DNA of 20,977 nt from Pseudomonadota bacterium (lineage in GTDB: Bacteria > Pseudomonadota > Alphaproteobacteria > Acetobacterales > Acetobacteraceae), in the NCBI GenBank assembly GCA_021826485.1, contig JAKAZX010000015.1, positions 1 to 20,977 of the forward strand, given 5' to 3'. Positions 8,391-15,366 of this stretch are shown one piece after another. Each line of letters starts with the position of its first letter. Positions within the stretch are counted from its first letter, which is position 1. The notes beneath the pieces were generated by a model, which worked only from the letters and a program-made list of their open reading frames with translations, was not told the DNA's origin and searched no databases. Both the position numbers and the translations under genes were made by a program.

Positions 8391-8597
8391 TCAGCCTGCC
8401 ATGCCGCCGAATAAGGCACGAACACCCACACCGATGATCTGGTCGGCGACGAAGAAGAACGCCGTCGCCAGCGCCGCCATGGCCAGGACAAGCCCGGTCG
8501 TGATCGCCGTTTCGCGCCGCGAGGGCCAGGTCACGCGGGCCATCTCGGCCCGGACTTCACGAATGAACTTTGCGGGGTTGAAGGCGGCGGCAGCCAT
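8391..8597 (-). CDS. secE: Preprotein translocase subunit SecE
   Basis: SecE is the small clamp subunit of the SecYEG channel in the inner membrane. The 68 residues match the short single-helix form of the protein. An amphipathic segment, FNPAKFIREVRAEMARVTWPSRRET (6-30), contains the conserved VTWPSRRE. One transmembrane helix follows at about 31-55. The gene lies 45 nt after tRNA-Trp and 10 nt before nusG, the classical order. AAGGG lies upstream of the ATG with longer than ideal spacing. Confidence 0.97.
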   Translation of the reverse strand: MAAAAFNPAKFIREVRAEMARVTWPSRRETAITTGLVLAMAALATAFFFVADQIIGVGVRALFGGMAG

Positions 8598-8641
8598 GGT
8601 CGGATAGGCCCTTCTAAAAATGGTCGGGATGGCGCATCGAC

Positions 8642-8718
8642 TGGCAGGGGTGGAGGGTCTCGAACCCCCAGCCTCCGGTTTTGGAGACCGGCGCTCTAGC
8701 CAATTGAGCTACACCCCT
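8642..8718 (-). tRNA. tRNA-Trp (anticodon CCA)
   Basis: The minus strand folds as a 77-nt cloverleaf with the 3' CCA encoded. The acceptor stem AGGGGTG/CACCCCT gives seven pairs, the anticodon loop reads CTCCAAA with anticodon CCA, and the T-arm loop is TTCGAGA. It precedes secE-nusG on the same strand, a common bacterial arrangement, and probably shares their transcript. Confidence 0.97.
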
Positions 8719-8723
8719 CCCGG

Positions 8724-8745
8724 GCCGGCTGCCAATCCAGCCGGC
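8724..8745 (-). other. GC-rich hairpin just upstream of tRNA-Trp
   Basis: GCCGGCTG (8724-8731) and CAGCCGGC (8738-8745) form a perfect 8-bp stem with a 6-nt loop, 5 nt before the tRNA 5' end on the transcribed strand. It has no T-tract. It could be a leader stem removed when the tRNA precursor is processed, or a weak terminator for the SDR operon upstream. The sequence does not decide. Confidence 0.4.
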
Positions 8746-8764
8746 GTGACGATCCGAGCGCGCG

Positions 8765-8793
8765 TAGAAAGGCTGCTGCGCGGCGAATGTCAA
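8765..8793 (-). promoter_or_regulatory. Candidate promoter of tRNA-Trp-secE-nusG
   Basis: On the minus strand a perfect TTGACA (8788-8793) is followed after 17 nt by TTTCTA (8765-8770). The -35 is consensus and the -10 is poor. The start would lie near 8757, about 40 nt upstream of the tRNA. It sits just beyond the SDR stop codon, so the tRNA-secE-nusG unit can be transcribed independently. Confidence 0.45.
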
Positions 8794-8820
8794 GGCCGGG
8801 TGCCGGCGCCGGGCCGCCGG

Positions 8821-9576
8821 TCAGACCATCGACCCGTCATCGGCGACCATGGCCGCGCCGTTGATGAAGCGTGATGCTTCCCCCGAACAGAGCAGCAGCA
8901 GCAGCCCGTCCAGGTCGCGCGGCTCGCCCATGCGCTTGCGCGGCAGCGAGGCGACCAGCCGCGCGCCGGCCTCCGTCTCCCAGAAATCGCCGCCGATCTC
9001 GGTGCGGATGTAGCCGGGGCAGATCGCGTTGGCATTGATGCCGTGGCGGCCCCATTCGCGCGCCTGACAGCGGGTCAGCGCGACCAGGCCCGCCTTGGCC
9101 ATGCTGTACGGCGCCTGATGGCCGAGCGCCCGGAAGGCCGCGACGGAGGCGATGTTGACGATTCGCCCCGGCCGCTTGTGCGCGATCATCTGCCGCGCTG
9201 CCGCCTGGGCGACGAAGAAGGCGCCCTTGAGATCGACATCCAGCACCGCGTCGTAATCGGCCTCGGAAAAATCCTCGAGCCGCGCCTGACGGCTGAGCCC
9301 GGCATTGTTCACCAGGATATCGACCGGACCCAGCGTCGCCTCGATCTGCCGCGCCGCGGCGCGGACCCCGCCGACATCGGCGGTGTCGGCCGGCACCACC
9401 AGGGCCCGCCCGCCGCGCGCGGCGATCTCGGCCGCCAGTGCCTCCAGCCGGTCCACCCGCCGGGCGGTGAGCGCGAGGATCGCTCCCTCCGCCGCCAGGA
9501 CCTGGGCGAACCGGTGCCCGAGCCCGGAGGAGGCGCCGGTCACCCACGCGATCTTGCCTGCGATGTCGGTGCTCAT
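8821..9576 (-). CDS. Short-chain dehydrogenase/reductase (SDR), last gene of the kinase/enolase-like operon
   Basis: This is a 251-residue classical SDR: an NAD(P)-dependent oxidoreductase acting on an alcohol or carbonyl in the cytoplasm. The cofactor motif TGASSGLG is at 13-20, NNAG at 90-93, the catalytic Ser144 in NIASVAAF, and the YxxxK pair is Tyr157/Lys161. Arg39-Arg40 after the second strand suggest NADP(H), which is inference. ICPGYIRTEIGGDFW (185-199) fits the substrate-loop region. Its ATG overlaps the stop of the NMO-like gene in an ATGA (9573-9576), implying translational coupling and a shared pathway. The substrate is unknown. Confidence 0.92.
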   Translation of the reverse strand: MSTDIAGKIAWVTGASSGLGHRFAQVLAAEGAILALTARRVDRLEALAAEIAARGGRALVVPADTADVGGVRAAARQIEATLGPVDILVNNAGLSRQARLEDFSEADYDAVLDVDLKGAFFVAQAAARQMIAHKRPGRIVNIASVAAFRALGHQAPYSMAKAGLVALTRCQAREWGRHGINANAICPGYIRTEIGGDFWETEAGARLVASLPRKRMGEPRDLDGLLLLLCSGEASRFINGAAMVADDGSMV

Positions 9577-10529
9577 GGCATGTCCCTGATCCGCGCCTGT
9601 GCGGCGCGATATTCGCGTTCCAGCCGCGCCACCAGCTCGGCGGCCGGCACGATCCCGGTGACGGCGGCGATGCCCTGCCCGGCGCTCCAGATATCGCGCC
9701 AGACCCGCGCCTCGTCGCTGCCGATCTTCATGTGGCTCTTGTCGCCGCGGGGCAGATTGTCGGGGTCCAGGCCCGCGCGGACGACGCTGGGGCGCAGGAA
9801 ATTCGCCAGCACCCCGCTGAAATAGTCGGTGTAGACGATGTCCGCGGCGCTCCCCTCGACGATCATCTGCTTGTGCCCCGGCGGCGCGCCGGCTTCGTCG
9901 GTGGCGATGAAGGCGGAGCCGACATAGGCGAAATCCGCGCCCATCACCTGCGCCGCCAGCACCGCGGCGCCGGTCGCGATGGCGCCCGACAACGCCAGCG
10001 GACCGTCGAAGAAGCTGCGGATTTCCTGCACCAGCGCGAAGGGCGAGGTGGACCCGGCATGGCCGCCGGCACCGGCGGCGACCGCGATCAGCCCGTCGGC
10101 TCCCTTCTCGATCGCCTTGCGCGCGAAGGTGGCGTTGATCACGTCGTGCAGCGTCAGCCCGCCATAGGCGTGTGCCACCTGGTTCACCTCCTCCCGCGCG
10201 CCGAGGGAGGTGATCATGATCGGCACGCGGTATTTCGCGCACATGTCGAGGTCGTGGGACAGCCGTTCGTTGGAGCGATGCACGATCTGGTTGACCGCGA
10301 ACGGCGCCGCCTTCCGCCCGGGATGCCGCGCATCGTGCTCGCCCAGTTCGTCGGTGATCCGCTTCAGCCATTCCTCCAGCACGTGGGCGGGGCGCGCGTT
10401 CAGGGCCGGGAAGCTGCCGACGATGCCGGCCTTGCACTGCGCGATGACCAGATCGGGGTTGGAGACGATGAACAGCGGCGCGCCGATCACCGGCAGGCGC
10501 AGAGGGCGAAGGATCGGCGGAACTGACAT
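9573..10529 (-). CDS. Nitronate monooxygenase-like FMN-dependent flavoprotein
   Basis: This 318-residue TIM-barrel flavoprotein belongs to the nitronate monooxygenase/2-nitropropane dioxygenase family. Members oxidise alkyl nitronates, but some are quinone reductases or enoyl-type reductases, so the family name does not fix the reaction. RLPVIGAPLFIVSNP (11-25) is the first barrel strand region. AAGAGGHAG (151-159) supplies the FMN-site glycines and His157, the usual catalytic histidine. SGAIATGAAVLAAQVMGADFAYVGSAFIAT (181-210) is the phosphate-binding half. It starts 27 nt after the enolase-like stop, with AGGACAGG as the ribosome binding site, and overlaps the SDR start by 4 nt. Its job in this operon is unknown. 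Confidence 0.9.
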   Translation of the reverse strand: MSVPPILRPLRLPVIGAPLFIVSNPDLVIAQCKAGIVGSFPALNARPAHVLEEWLKRITDELGEHDARHPGRKAAPFAVNQIVHRSNERLSHDLDMCAKYRVPIMITSLGAREEVNQVAHAYGGLTLHDVINATFARKAIEKGADGLIAVAAGAGGHAGSTSPFALVQEIRSFFDGPLALSGAIATGAAVLAAQVMGADFAYVGSAFIATDEAGAPPGHKQMIVEGSAADIVYTDYFSGVLANFLRPSVVRAGLDPDNLPRGDKSHMKIGSDEARVWRDIWSAGQGIAAVTGIVPAAELVARLEREYRAAQARIRDMP

Positions 10530-10556
10530 GTCCTGTCCTCGTTGTTGCGGCCGGCG

Positions 10557-11846
10557 TCAGCCGCGCCGGCGGGCGATGGCCGCGGCGCCGGCGAAGCGGG
10601 CGCGCGGGCCCATCGCCTCCTCGATGCGCAGGGCTTCGTTCCATTTGGCGGTGCGCTCGCCGCGCGCCATCGCGCCGACTTTGATCTGGCCGATCCCCCA
10701 GCCGACCGCGAGATGGACGATGGTGGTGTCCTCGGTTTCGCCCGAGCGGGCGGAGACGATGCCGCCATAGCCGAGCTGCTTCGCGACCTGCCAGGCTTCA
10801 TGGGTCTCGGTCAGCGTGCCGCGCTGGTTCGGCTTGATCAGCACTGCATTGCCGGCGTGCCGGCGTGCCGCCTCCCGGATGCGGCCGGCGTGGGTGACCA
10901 GCGCATCGTCCCCCACCACCTGCACGCGCTCGCCCACGGCGCGGGTGAAGGCGGCGAAGCCGTCCCAGTCGTCTTCCGCCAACGGGTCCTCGACCGAGAC
11001 GATCGGATAGCGGTCGATCCAACCCGCCAGCAGCGCGATCATGCCGGCGCTGTCCAGTTCGCGGCCTTCCAGGCCGAGCGCGTAGCGGCCGTTGCGATGA
11101 AATCCGGTGGCGGCGATGTCGAGCGCCAGCGCAATCTCCTGCCCCGGCTCGAAGCCCGCCTTGTCGATGGCGCGGACCGTCATTTCCAGCGCCTGCTCGT
11201 TGGTGTCGAACGCGGGCCACCAGCCACCTTCATCGGCGACGCCGTGCAGCTTGCCGGCCGCCTGCATCAGGTCGCCGGCGGCGCGGTAGACTTCGGCGGT
11301 CCAGTCCAGCGCCTCGGCGAAACTGCGCGCACCCGGGCAGGTCACCAGCACGTCCTGGATATCCATCCGGCGGCCGGCATGCGCGCCGCCCCCGAAGATC
11401 TGGATCTGCGGCAGCGGCAGCATGCCCGCCTCCTCGCCGCCGAGATGGCGATACAGCGGCACGCCCGCCGCCCCGGCGGTGGCATGGGCGGCGGCCATCG
11501 ACACCGCGAGCGTCGCATTGGCGCCGAGCTTCTCCTTCGCCTCCGTGCCGTCCAGCCGGATCAGCGTCGCATCCAGCGCGGCCTGATCGGCAGCATCGTG
11601 TCCCAGCAGGGCTGCCGCGATGTGGCCGTTCACGTTGGCGACCGCACGGGCCACGTCGAAGCCGCCGAACGTCTCCCCGCCGTCGCGCAGATCATGCGCC
11701 TCGGCCGCGCCGGTGGAGGCGCCGGCGGGGGCGATGGCGCGGCCGACCGCGCCGCCGGACAGCATCAGCTCCACCTCCACGGTCGGCCGGCCGCGGCTGT
11801 CCCATACCCGGCGGCCGTGCAGGTAGACGATCTCCGTCTCGCTCAT
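10557..11846 (-). CDS. Divergent enolase paralogue with altered active site
   Basis: This 429-residue protein has the enolase fold over its full length. Using yeast enolase as a guide, it keeps the metal ligands Asp243, Glu286 and Asp313, the base lysine Lys338 (LIKPNQ), Lys389 (GQIK), Glu206 (DEGG), His156 (GGGAHAG) and the loop serine Ser44 (AGASTG). Two active-site positions differ: Glu168 is Asp165 (DIQDVLV), and the His373 position in the SHRSGETEDT motif is Ala366 (SARSGETEDT). The ATG at 11844-11846, with GGAG upstream, overlaps the kinase stop as ATGA. An in-frame start 7 codons earlier lies inside the kinase gene. Proton abstraction and elimination chemistry is likely retained, but 2-phosphoglycerate hydration is doubtful. 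A second, ordinary enolase would be expected elsewhere in the genome. Confidence 0.88.
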   Translation of the reverse strand: MSETEIVYLHGRRVWDSRGRPTVEVELMLSGGAVGRAIAPAGASTGAAEAHDLRDGGETFGGFDVARAVANVNGHIAAALLGHDAADQAALDATLIRLDGTEAKEKLGANATLAVSMAAAHATAGAAGVPLYRHLGGEEAGMLPLPQIQIFGGGAHAGRRMDIQDVLVTCPGARSFAEALDWTAEVYRAAGDLMQAAGKLHGVADEGGWWPAFDTNEQALEMTVRAIDKAGFEPGQEIALALDIAATGFHRNGRYALGLEGRELDSAGMIALLAGWIDRYPIVSVEDPLAEDDWDGFAAFTRAVGERVQVVGDDALVTHAGRIREAARRHAGNAVLIKPNQRGTLTETHEAWQVAKQLGYGGIVSARSGETEDTTIVHLAVGWGIGQIKVGAMARGERTAKWNEALRIEEAMGPRARFAGAAAIARRRG

Positions 11847-12856
11847 TCCCCAAGCTCCTTGCGCCACGCTTCCGCCACAGCGTCGAGCCGAACCGGTGCG
11901 TCGGCCAGGAGCCCCCGTGCCACGCGGCGGACCCGTTCCCGGTCGCTTTCCTGCTCGATGTACTCCACCGGCGATTTGCCATCCACCCGGGCCAGCAGCA
12001 GCCCCGGCAACAGCCGGGCCGCCCGGCCCTCCAGCAGCGCCGCCGGTTCCCAGTCGATCCGCTCTCTATACGCATCGCCGAGCGCCGCATAGCACGCCAG
12101 GAACCCCGCCCTGGCGGCGGGCATCCACAGGCATTTCAGCAGCAGATGCGTGAGGCAGAAGGCGAGGTCGAAGGCCGGATCGCCCCAGGTCGCGCATTCC
12201 GCGTCGAGGAATACCGGCCCGTGCGGGCCGCACAGGATGTTCTTGGGGCTGACATCGCCATGCACCAGTGCGATCCGCATCGCGGCGGTCGATGCGGCGA
12301 GCGCGTGCAGGGCGGCGGCGCGGTCGGGATGCCGGGCGGCGGTCGCCAGCAGATAGGGTTCGATGCGGATCGCATGGAAGATGTCGGCGGTTGGGAACGC
12401 CGCCGCCAGCGACGGATCGGCGGCGGTCGCGCCGTGGATGCGGGCGAGGGTGCGTCCCACGGCGGCCGCGAACGCGGCATCGCACGCGCCGTGGCGCAGT
12501 TGCTGTTTCCAGTTGTGATAGATGTCCGGTGGCAAATACTCCATGGCCAGCGTGCCGCTCGGCGCATCCTCGCCGAGCAGGCGGGGCGTGGCGCCGGGCA
12601 GCGCGGCCCCAGCGTGGCGCATCCACAGCGCCTCGTAGTGGTTCCGCTCGACCGGCGCGTGCCATTCCGCCGCGACCTTGAGCCGCGCGAGCGCCCGCTT
12701 CACGCAGACCGGGCCGCGCGGTAGGTCGACGCGCCAGATGTCCGACGACACGCCGCCCGTGAGCGGCATCCCGGCCGGCGCTGCCGCATCGGCGGCGAGC
12801 AGGCCCATCCGGCGCAGCGCGGTGACGATGTCCGGAGGCGGAACACGATGATTCAT
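11843..12856 (-). CDS. Aminoglycoside phosphotransferase (APH)-fold small-molecule kinase
   Basis: This 337-residue protein-kinase-like enzyme belongs to the APH/choline kinase/methylthioribose kinase superfamily. The nucleotide loop is GGVSSDIWRV (34-43), with Lys53 in VCVKRA. The catalytic loop is VHGDVSPKNIL (198-208), with Asp201 as base and Asn206 as metal ligand. The metal-binding FLDAECATWGDPAFDLAF (216-233) follows. It should transfer the ATP gamma-phosphate to a hydroxyl group of a small molecule; antibiotic resistance is not implied by the fold. The ATG at 12854-12856 has AGGG upstream and opens a family-typical N-terminus; earlier in-frame starts would run into the divergent gene. 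It is the first gene of the operon, and its stop overlaps the enolase-like start. Confidence 0.88.
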   Translation of the reverse strand: MNHRVPPPDIVTALRRMGLLAADAAAPAGMPLTGGVSSDIWRVDLPRGPVCVKRALARLKVAAEWHAPVERNHYEALWMRHAGAALPGATPRLLGEDAPSGTLAMEYLPPDIYHNWKQQLRHGACDAAFAAAVGRTLARIHGATAADPSLAAAFPTADIFHAIRIEPYLLATAARHPDRAAALHALAASTAAMRIALVHGDVSPKNILCGPHGPVFLDAECATWGDPAFDLAFCLTHLLLKCLWMPAARAGFLACYAALGDAYRERIDWEPAALLEGRAARLLPGLLLARVDGKSPVEYIEQESDRERVRRVARGLLADAPVRLDAVAEAWRKELGE

Positions 12857-12971
12857 GGGCGCACCCTGTCGTGGCAAAACGGCGGCGGCAACCCTGCATG
12901 CGATGAACCAGTTGGCGCGACCCCTGGTGCGCGGTAGGCTTTCCGCTCGATTGCGCCTCAGGGCCGGCAGA

Positions 12972-14783
12972 ATGTCCAGCGACGCTACCCATGCGGTGCG
13001 CATTGAAAGCATCCGCGCGGTCTACCGCCATCTTCCGTTGACGCTGGGTGCATCGGCTGTCAATGCGATTGTAACGGCCGTCGTGCTGGCGCCGCGCGCG
13101 GGAACCGGGCCGGTCGCCCTGTGGCTTGCCGGCTTCGCGGCGATGCTGCTGCCGCGCTTCCTGGCATGGCGCCGCTTCACGCGCCGTCCCGCGGCGGCCC
13201 TCGCCGCCCCGGTGTGGTCCCGCATGGCGGTTGCAGGATCGTTCGTATCCGGTGCCTTGTGGGGCGCATGCAGCCTGTGGCTGATGCCGGACGAGGCGCC
13301 GTATCCGGTGTTCGTCGCATTCGTCATCGGCGGCATGTGCGCCGGCGCAATCACCGTGAACGCGACGCATCTGCGCAGCGTCGCCGCGTTCATCCTCGCC
13401 GCCGACCTGCCGCTTGCCGGCCGGCTCGCCTGGCAGGGCGGCACTCTCGGCCTGCCGATGGCCGCGATGACGCTGCTGTTCGCCGGCGCGCTGCTGATCA
13501 CCGCGCGCCGCTACGCGGACCAGTTCGCCGAGGGCGTGCGGGCACGCATCGCGCTGGGCGAACGGACGGAGGAGCTGGCGTGTGCCAACGCCCAGTTGCG
13601 CGCCGAGATCGCCGAGCGCGAACAGGCCGAAGCGGCGCTGCGGCAGGCGCAGAAGATGGAGGCGATCGGCAGCCTGACCTCGGGCGTCGCGCATGACGTG
13701 AACAACGTGCTGATGGTGGTGCGTGGCGCCGCCGAGACGCTGAAGCGTCGGCTGGCGCACACGCCCGGCCATCTGCGCCAGATCGCGGCGATCCTGCGCG
13801 CGACGGAGCGGGGCGCCACCCTGACGCGGCAGTTGCTGGCCTTCGCGCGCAAGGAGGTGCTGCATCCGGCGGCCGTGGACGTCAACGCGATGCTGCGCGG
13901 CATCGGCGCGCTGCTGGAAGCGACGCTCGGCAAATCGGTGCGTCTGGACCTGGAATTCACCGCGAAGCTGCGTCCCGCCTTCATCGACCGCAGCAGCCTG
14001 GAGCACGCGATCATCAATCTGGCCATCAACGCCCGGGACGCGATGCCGGACGGCGGCACGCTGACGTTCCGGACATCCGCGCTGACGCTGGACGAGCCGG
14101 ACCCGGCGCTCGACCTGCCGGCGGGATGCTACGCGGAGATCACCGTTTCGGACACCGGCCGCGGCATGAGCGAAACCGTGCTGGCGCGCGCGTTCGACCC
14201 GTTCTTCACCACCAAGCCGCCCGGCCAGGGCTCGGGCCTCGGGCTCAGCCAGGTCTACGGCTTGCTGCGGCAATCGGGCGGCGGCGTGCGGCTCGAAAGC
14301 GCGCCGGGGCGCGGCACCGCCGTGCATCTCTTCATCCCGCTGGCGAAGACCGGCGCGGCGACCGTGAGCGAACCGGACCTGCTATCCGCCCGCGCGCCAG
14401 AGCCGACCGCGGAGGGCAAATCCTCGCACATCGTGGTGCTCGATGACGAGGACATGGTCCGCGAGGTGGTCGTGGAGCTGCTGGAAAGCGCCGGCTATCG
14501 CGTCTCGGCCTTCGCCAGGGCCAACGACGCGCTGCGCGTGATCGAGTCCGATGCGGCGATCGCGCTGCTGATCAGCGATCTCGGTCTGCCGGATCGCGCG
14601 GGCGACGAGGTGGCGCGGGACGCGCGGCTGCTGCGGCCGAGCCTGCCGGTGCTGTTCATCACCGGCTACAACGATCCTGCGCTGCTGGCCGAGGAGCCGT
14701 GGCAGTTGCGCAAGCCGTTTTCGGAATCCGAATTGCTGGCGATGGTCGCGCACGCGCTGCGGCAGCGTTCGGCGGCGAACTGA
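12972..14783 (+). CDS. Membrane-bound hybrid histidine kinase with C-terminal receiver domain
   Basis: From this start the protein has 603 residues. Six hydrophobic segments lie at about 21-40, 46-65, 84-105, 111-130, 136-153 and 158-177. A coiled coil follows (196-230), then a dimerisation/phosphoacceptor helix with His241 in GVAHDVNNVL. The ATPase domain shows the N box NLAINARDAM (349-358), the G1 box DTGRGM (394-399), the F box FDPFFTTK and the G2 box GQGSGLGL (418-425). The receiver domain (about 486-598) has Asp491/Asp492, phosphoacceptor Asp536 in SDLGLP, and Lys581. No output domain or separate regulator is adjacent. It is divergent from the kinase/enolase-like operon and might sense a related signal. 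ATGs at 12903 and 12855 are possible but lack a ribosome binding site, and the latter overlaps the neighbour's start. Confidence 0.9.
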   Translation: MSSDATHAVRIESIRAVYRHLPLTLGASAVNAIVTAVVLAPRAGTGPVALWLAGFAAMLLPRFLAWRRFTRRPAAALAAPVWSRMAVAGSFVSGALWGACSLWLMPDEAPYPVFVAFVIGGMCAGAITVNATHLRSVAAFILAADLPLAGRLAWQGGTLGLPMAAMTLLFAGALLITARRYADQFAEGVRARIALGERTEELACANAQLRAEIAEREQAEAALRQAQKMEAIGSLTSGVAHDVNNVLMVVRGAAETLKRRLAHTPGHLRQIAAILRATERGATLTRQLLAFARKEVLHPAAVDVNAMLRGIGALLEATLGKSVRLDLEFTAKLRPAFIDRSSLEHAIINLAINARDAMPDGGTLTFRTSALTLDEPDPALDLPAGCYAEITVSDTGRGMSETVLARAFDPFFTTKPPGQGSGLGLSQVYGLLRQSGGGVRLESAPGRGTAVHLFIPLAKTGAATVSEPDLLSARAPEPTAEGKSSHIVVLDDEDMVREVVVELLESAGYRVSAFARANDALRVIESDAAIALLISDLGLPDRAGDEVARDARLLRPSLPVLFITGYNDPALLAEEPWQLRKPFSESELLAMVAHALRQRSAAN

Positions 14784-14799
14784 GCCGGCCGGCCGGCGG

Positions 14800-15180
14800 C
14801 TACAGCCGGCGGAACATATCGTCCGTCCCGGCCGCCGGGGCGGCGGCGGCGGGCGGTTCGGCGGCAGCGCGCTCCCAGCGCAGTTGCAGCCGCGGGGCGG
14901 GGGGCGCCGGCTGGGCGCGGGCGGCGATCCGCGACGCCAGGCTGCCGAACGGCACGCGAAGGGCGTCATCCGCCGCCGGCACGACCGGGGCGTCATCGGC
15001 CGGAACTGCGGGCGCGGCCGCGGCCGCCGGGGCGGGGGCCGATGGGCGGATCGGCGGCGCGCCGAAGCTGCGGTAGCGGAAATCCTTCAGCCCGACCGCC
15101 GCGAGCACCCCGGCCACATCCTCGGCAACCGCCTCGGCCTCGTCCGGCACCAGATCAGTCTGCCTCGCCTGCCCTGTCAC
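14800..15180 (-). CDS. Small Pro/Ala-rich protein, possibly BcsO/BcsP-like
   Basis: The 126 residues are low in complexity except at three places. There is an N-terminal acidic helix with AEDVAGVLAAVGLKDFRYRS (about 19-38), a middle segment DALRVPFGSLASRIA, and a C-terminal TDDMFRRL. This layout, with short conserved ends joined by a Pro/Ala linker, recalls accessory proteins of bacterial cellulose synthesis (BcsO/BcsP type). That link is a memory-based guess, and no bcs gene is in the window. The start is a GTG at 15178-15180 just downstream of tRNA-Gly on the same strand, without a strong ribosome binding site. The gene converges on the histidine kinase with a 16-nt GC palindrome-rich gap. 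No membrane helix or signal peptide is seen. Confidence 0.6.
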   Translation of the reverse strand: MTGQARQTDLVPDEAEAVAEDVAGVLAAVGLKDFRYRSFGAPPIRPSAPAPAAAAAPAVPADDAPVVPAADDALRVPFGSLASRIAARAQPAPPAPRLQLRWERAAAEPPAAAAPAAGTDDMFRRL

Positions 15181-15208
15181 GCCGGCCTGCCCGCCTGTCG
15201 GTGAAGCC

Positions 15209-15282
15209 TGGAGCGGGTGAAGGGAATCGAACCCTCGTATGCAGCTTGGGAAGCTGCCGTTCTACCATTGAACTACACCCGC
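15209..15282 (-). tRNA. tRNA-Gly (anticodon CCC)
   Basis: The minus strand folds as a 74-nt cloverleaf with encoded CCA. The acceptor stem GCGGGTG/CACCCGC gives seven pairs. The anticodon stem GCAGC/GCTGC closes a 7-nt loop TTCCCAA whose positions 34-36 read CCC. The T loop is TTCGATT. It lies between the small Pro/Ala-rich gene and the metZ leader. Confidence 0.96.
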
Positions 15283-15297
15283 AGCCGCGGCAGGGCA

Positions 15298-15326
15298 GGT
15301 ATAGGAAAGCACGGTTGACGGCGCAA
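15298..15326 (-). promoter_or_regulatory. Candidate promoter of tRNA-Gly
   Basis: On the minus strand TTGCGC (15321-15326) and TATACC (15298-15303) are 17 nt apart. The start would fall near 15291, about 9 nt before the tRNA. Its -35 directly abuts the -35 of the divergent metZ promoter. Confidence 0.45.
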
Positions 15327-15343
15327 GCCTGCGCAACCATAAG
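15315..15343 (+). promoter_or_regulatory. Candidate promoter of metZ and its riboswitch
   Basis: TTGACG (15315-15320, five of six consensus) and CATAAG (15338-15343, four of six) are separated by 17 nt. The start would fall near 15350, some 17 nt before the riboswitch aptamer, which is the expected position for a leader RNA. Confidence 0.55.
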
Positions 15344-15366
15344 CTGCGCGTTGACGGCGGTGCCGT

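Noticed and set aside
11843..12856. Aminoglycoside resistance gene
   Set aside because: The APH fold is shared by many metabolic kinases, and the operon context points to metabolism rather than resistance.
12855..12971. Longer N-terminus for the histidine kinase starting at 12855 or 12903
   Set aside because: Neither start has a ribosome binding site, 12855 overlaps the start codon of the divergent kinase gene, and the added residues are basic and unlike a membrane sensor start.
12066..14327. 753-codon minus-strand open frame across the kinase start and histidine kinase
   Set aside because: It is out of frame with both real genes and Arg/Gln/Ala-rich without motifs; a shadow.
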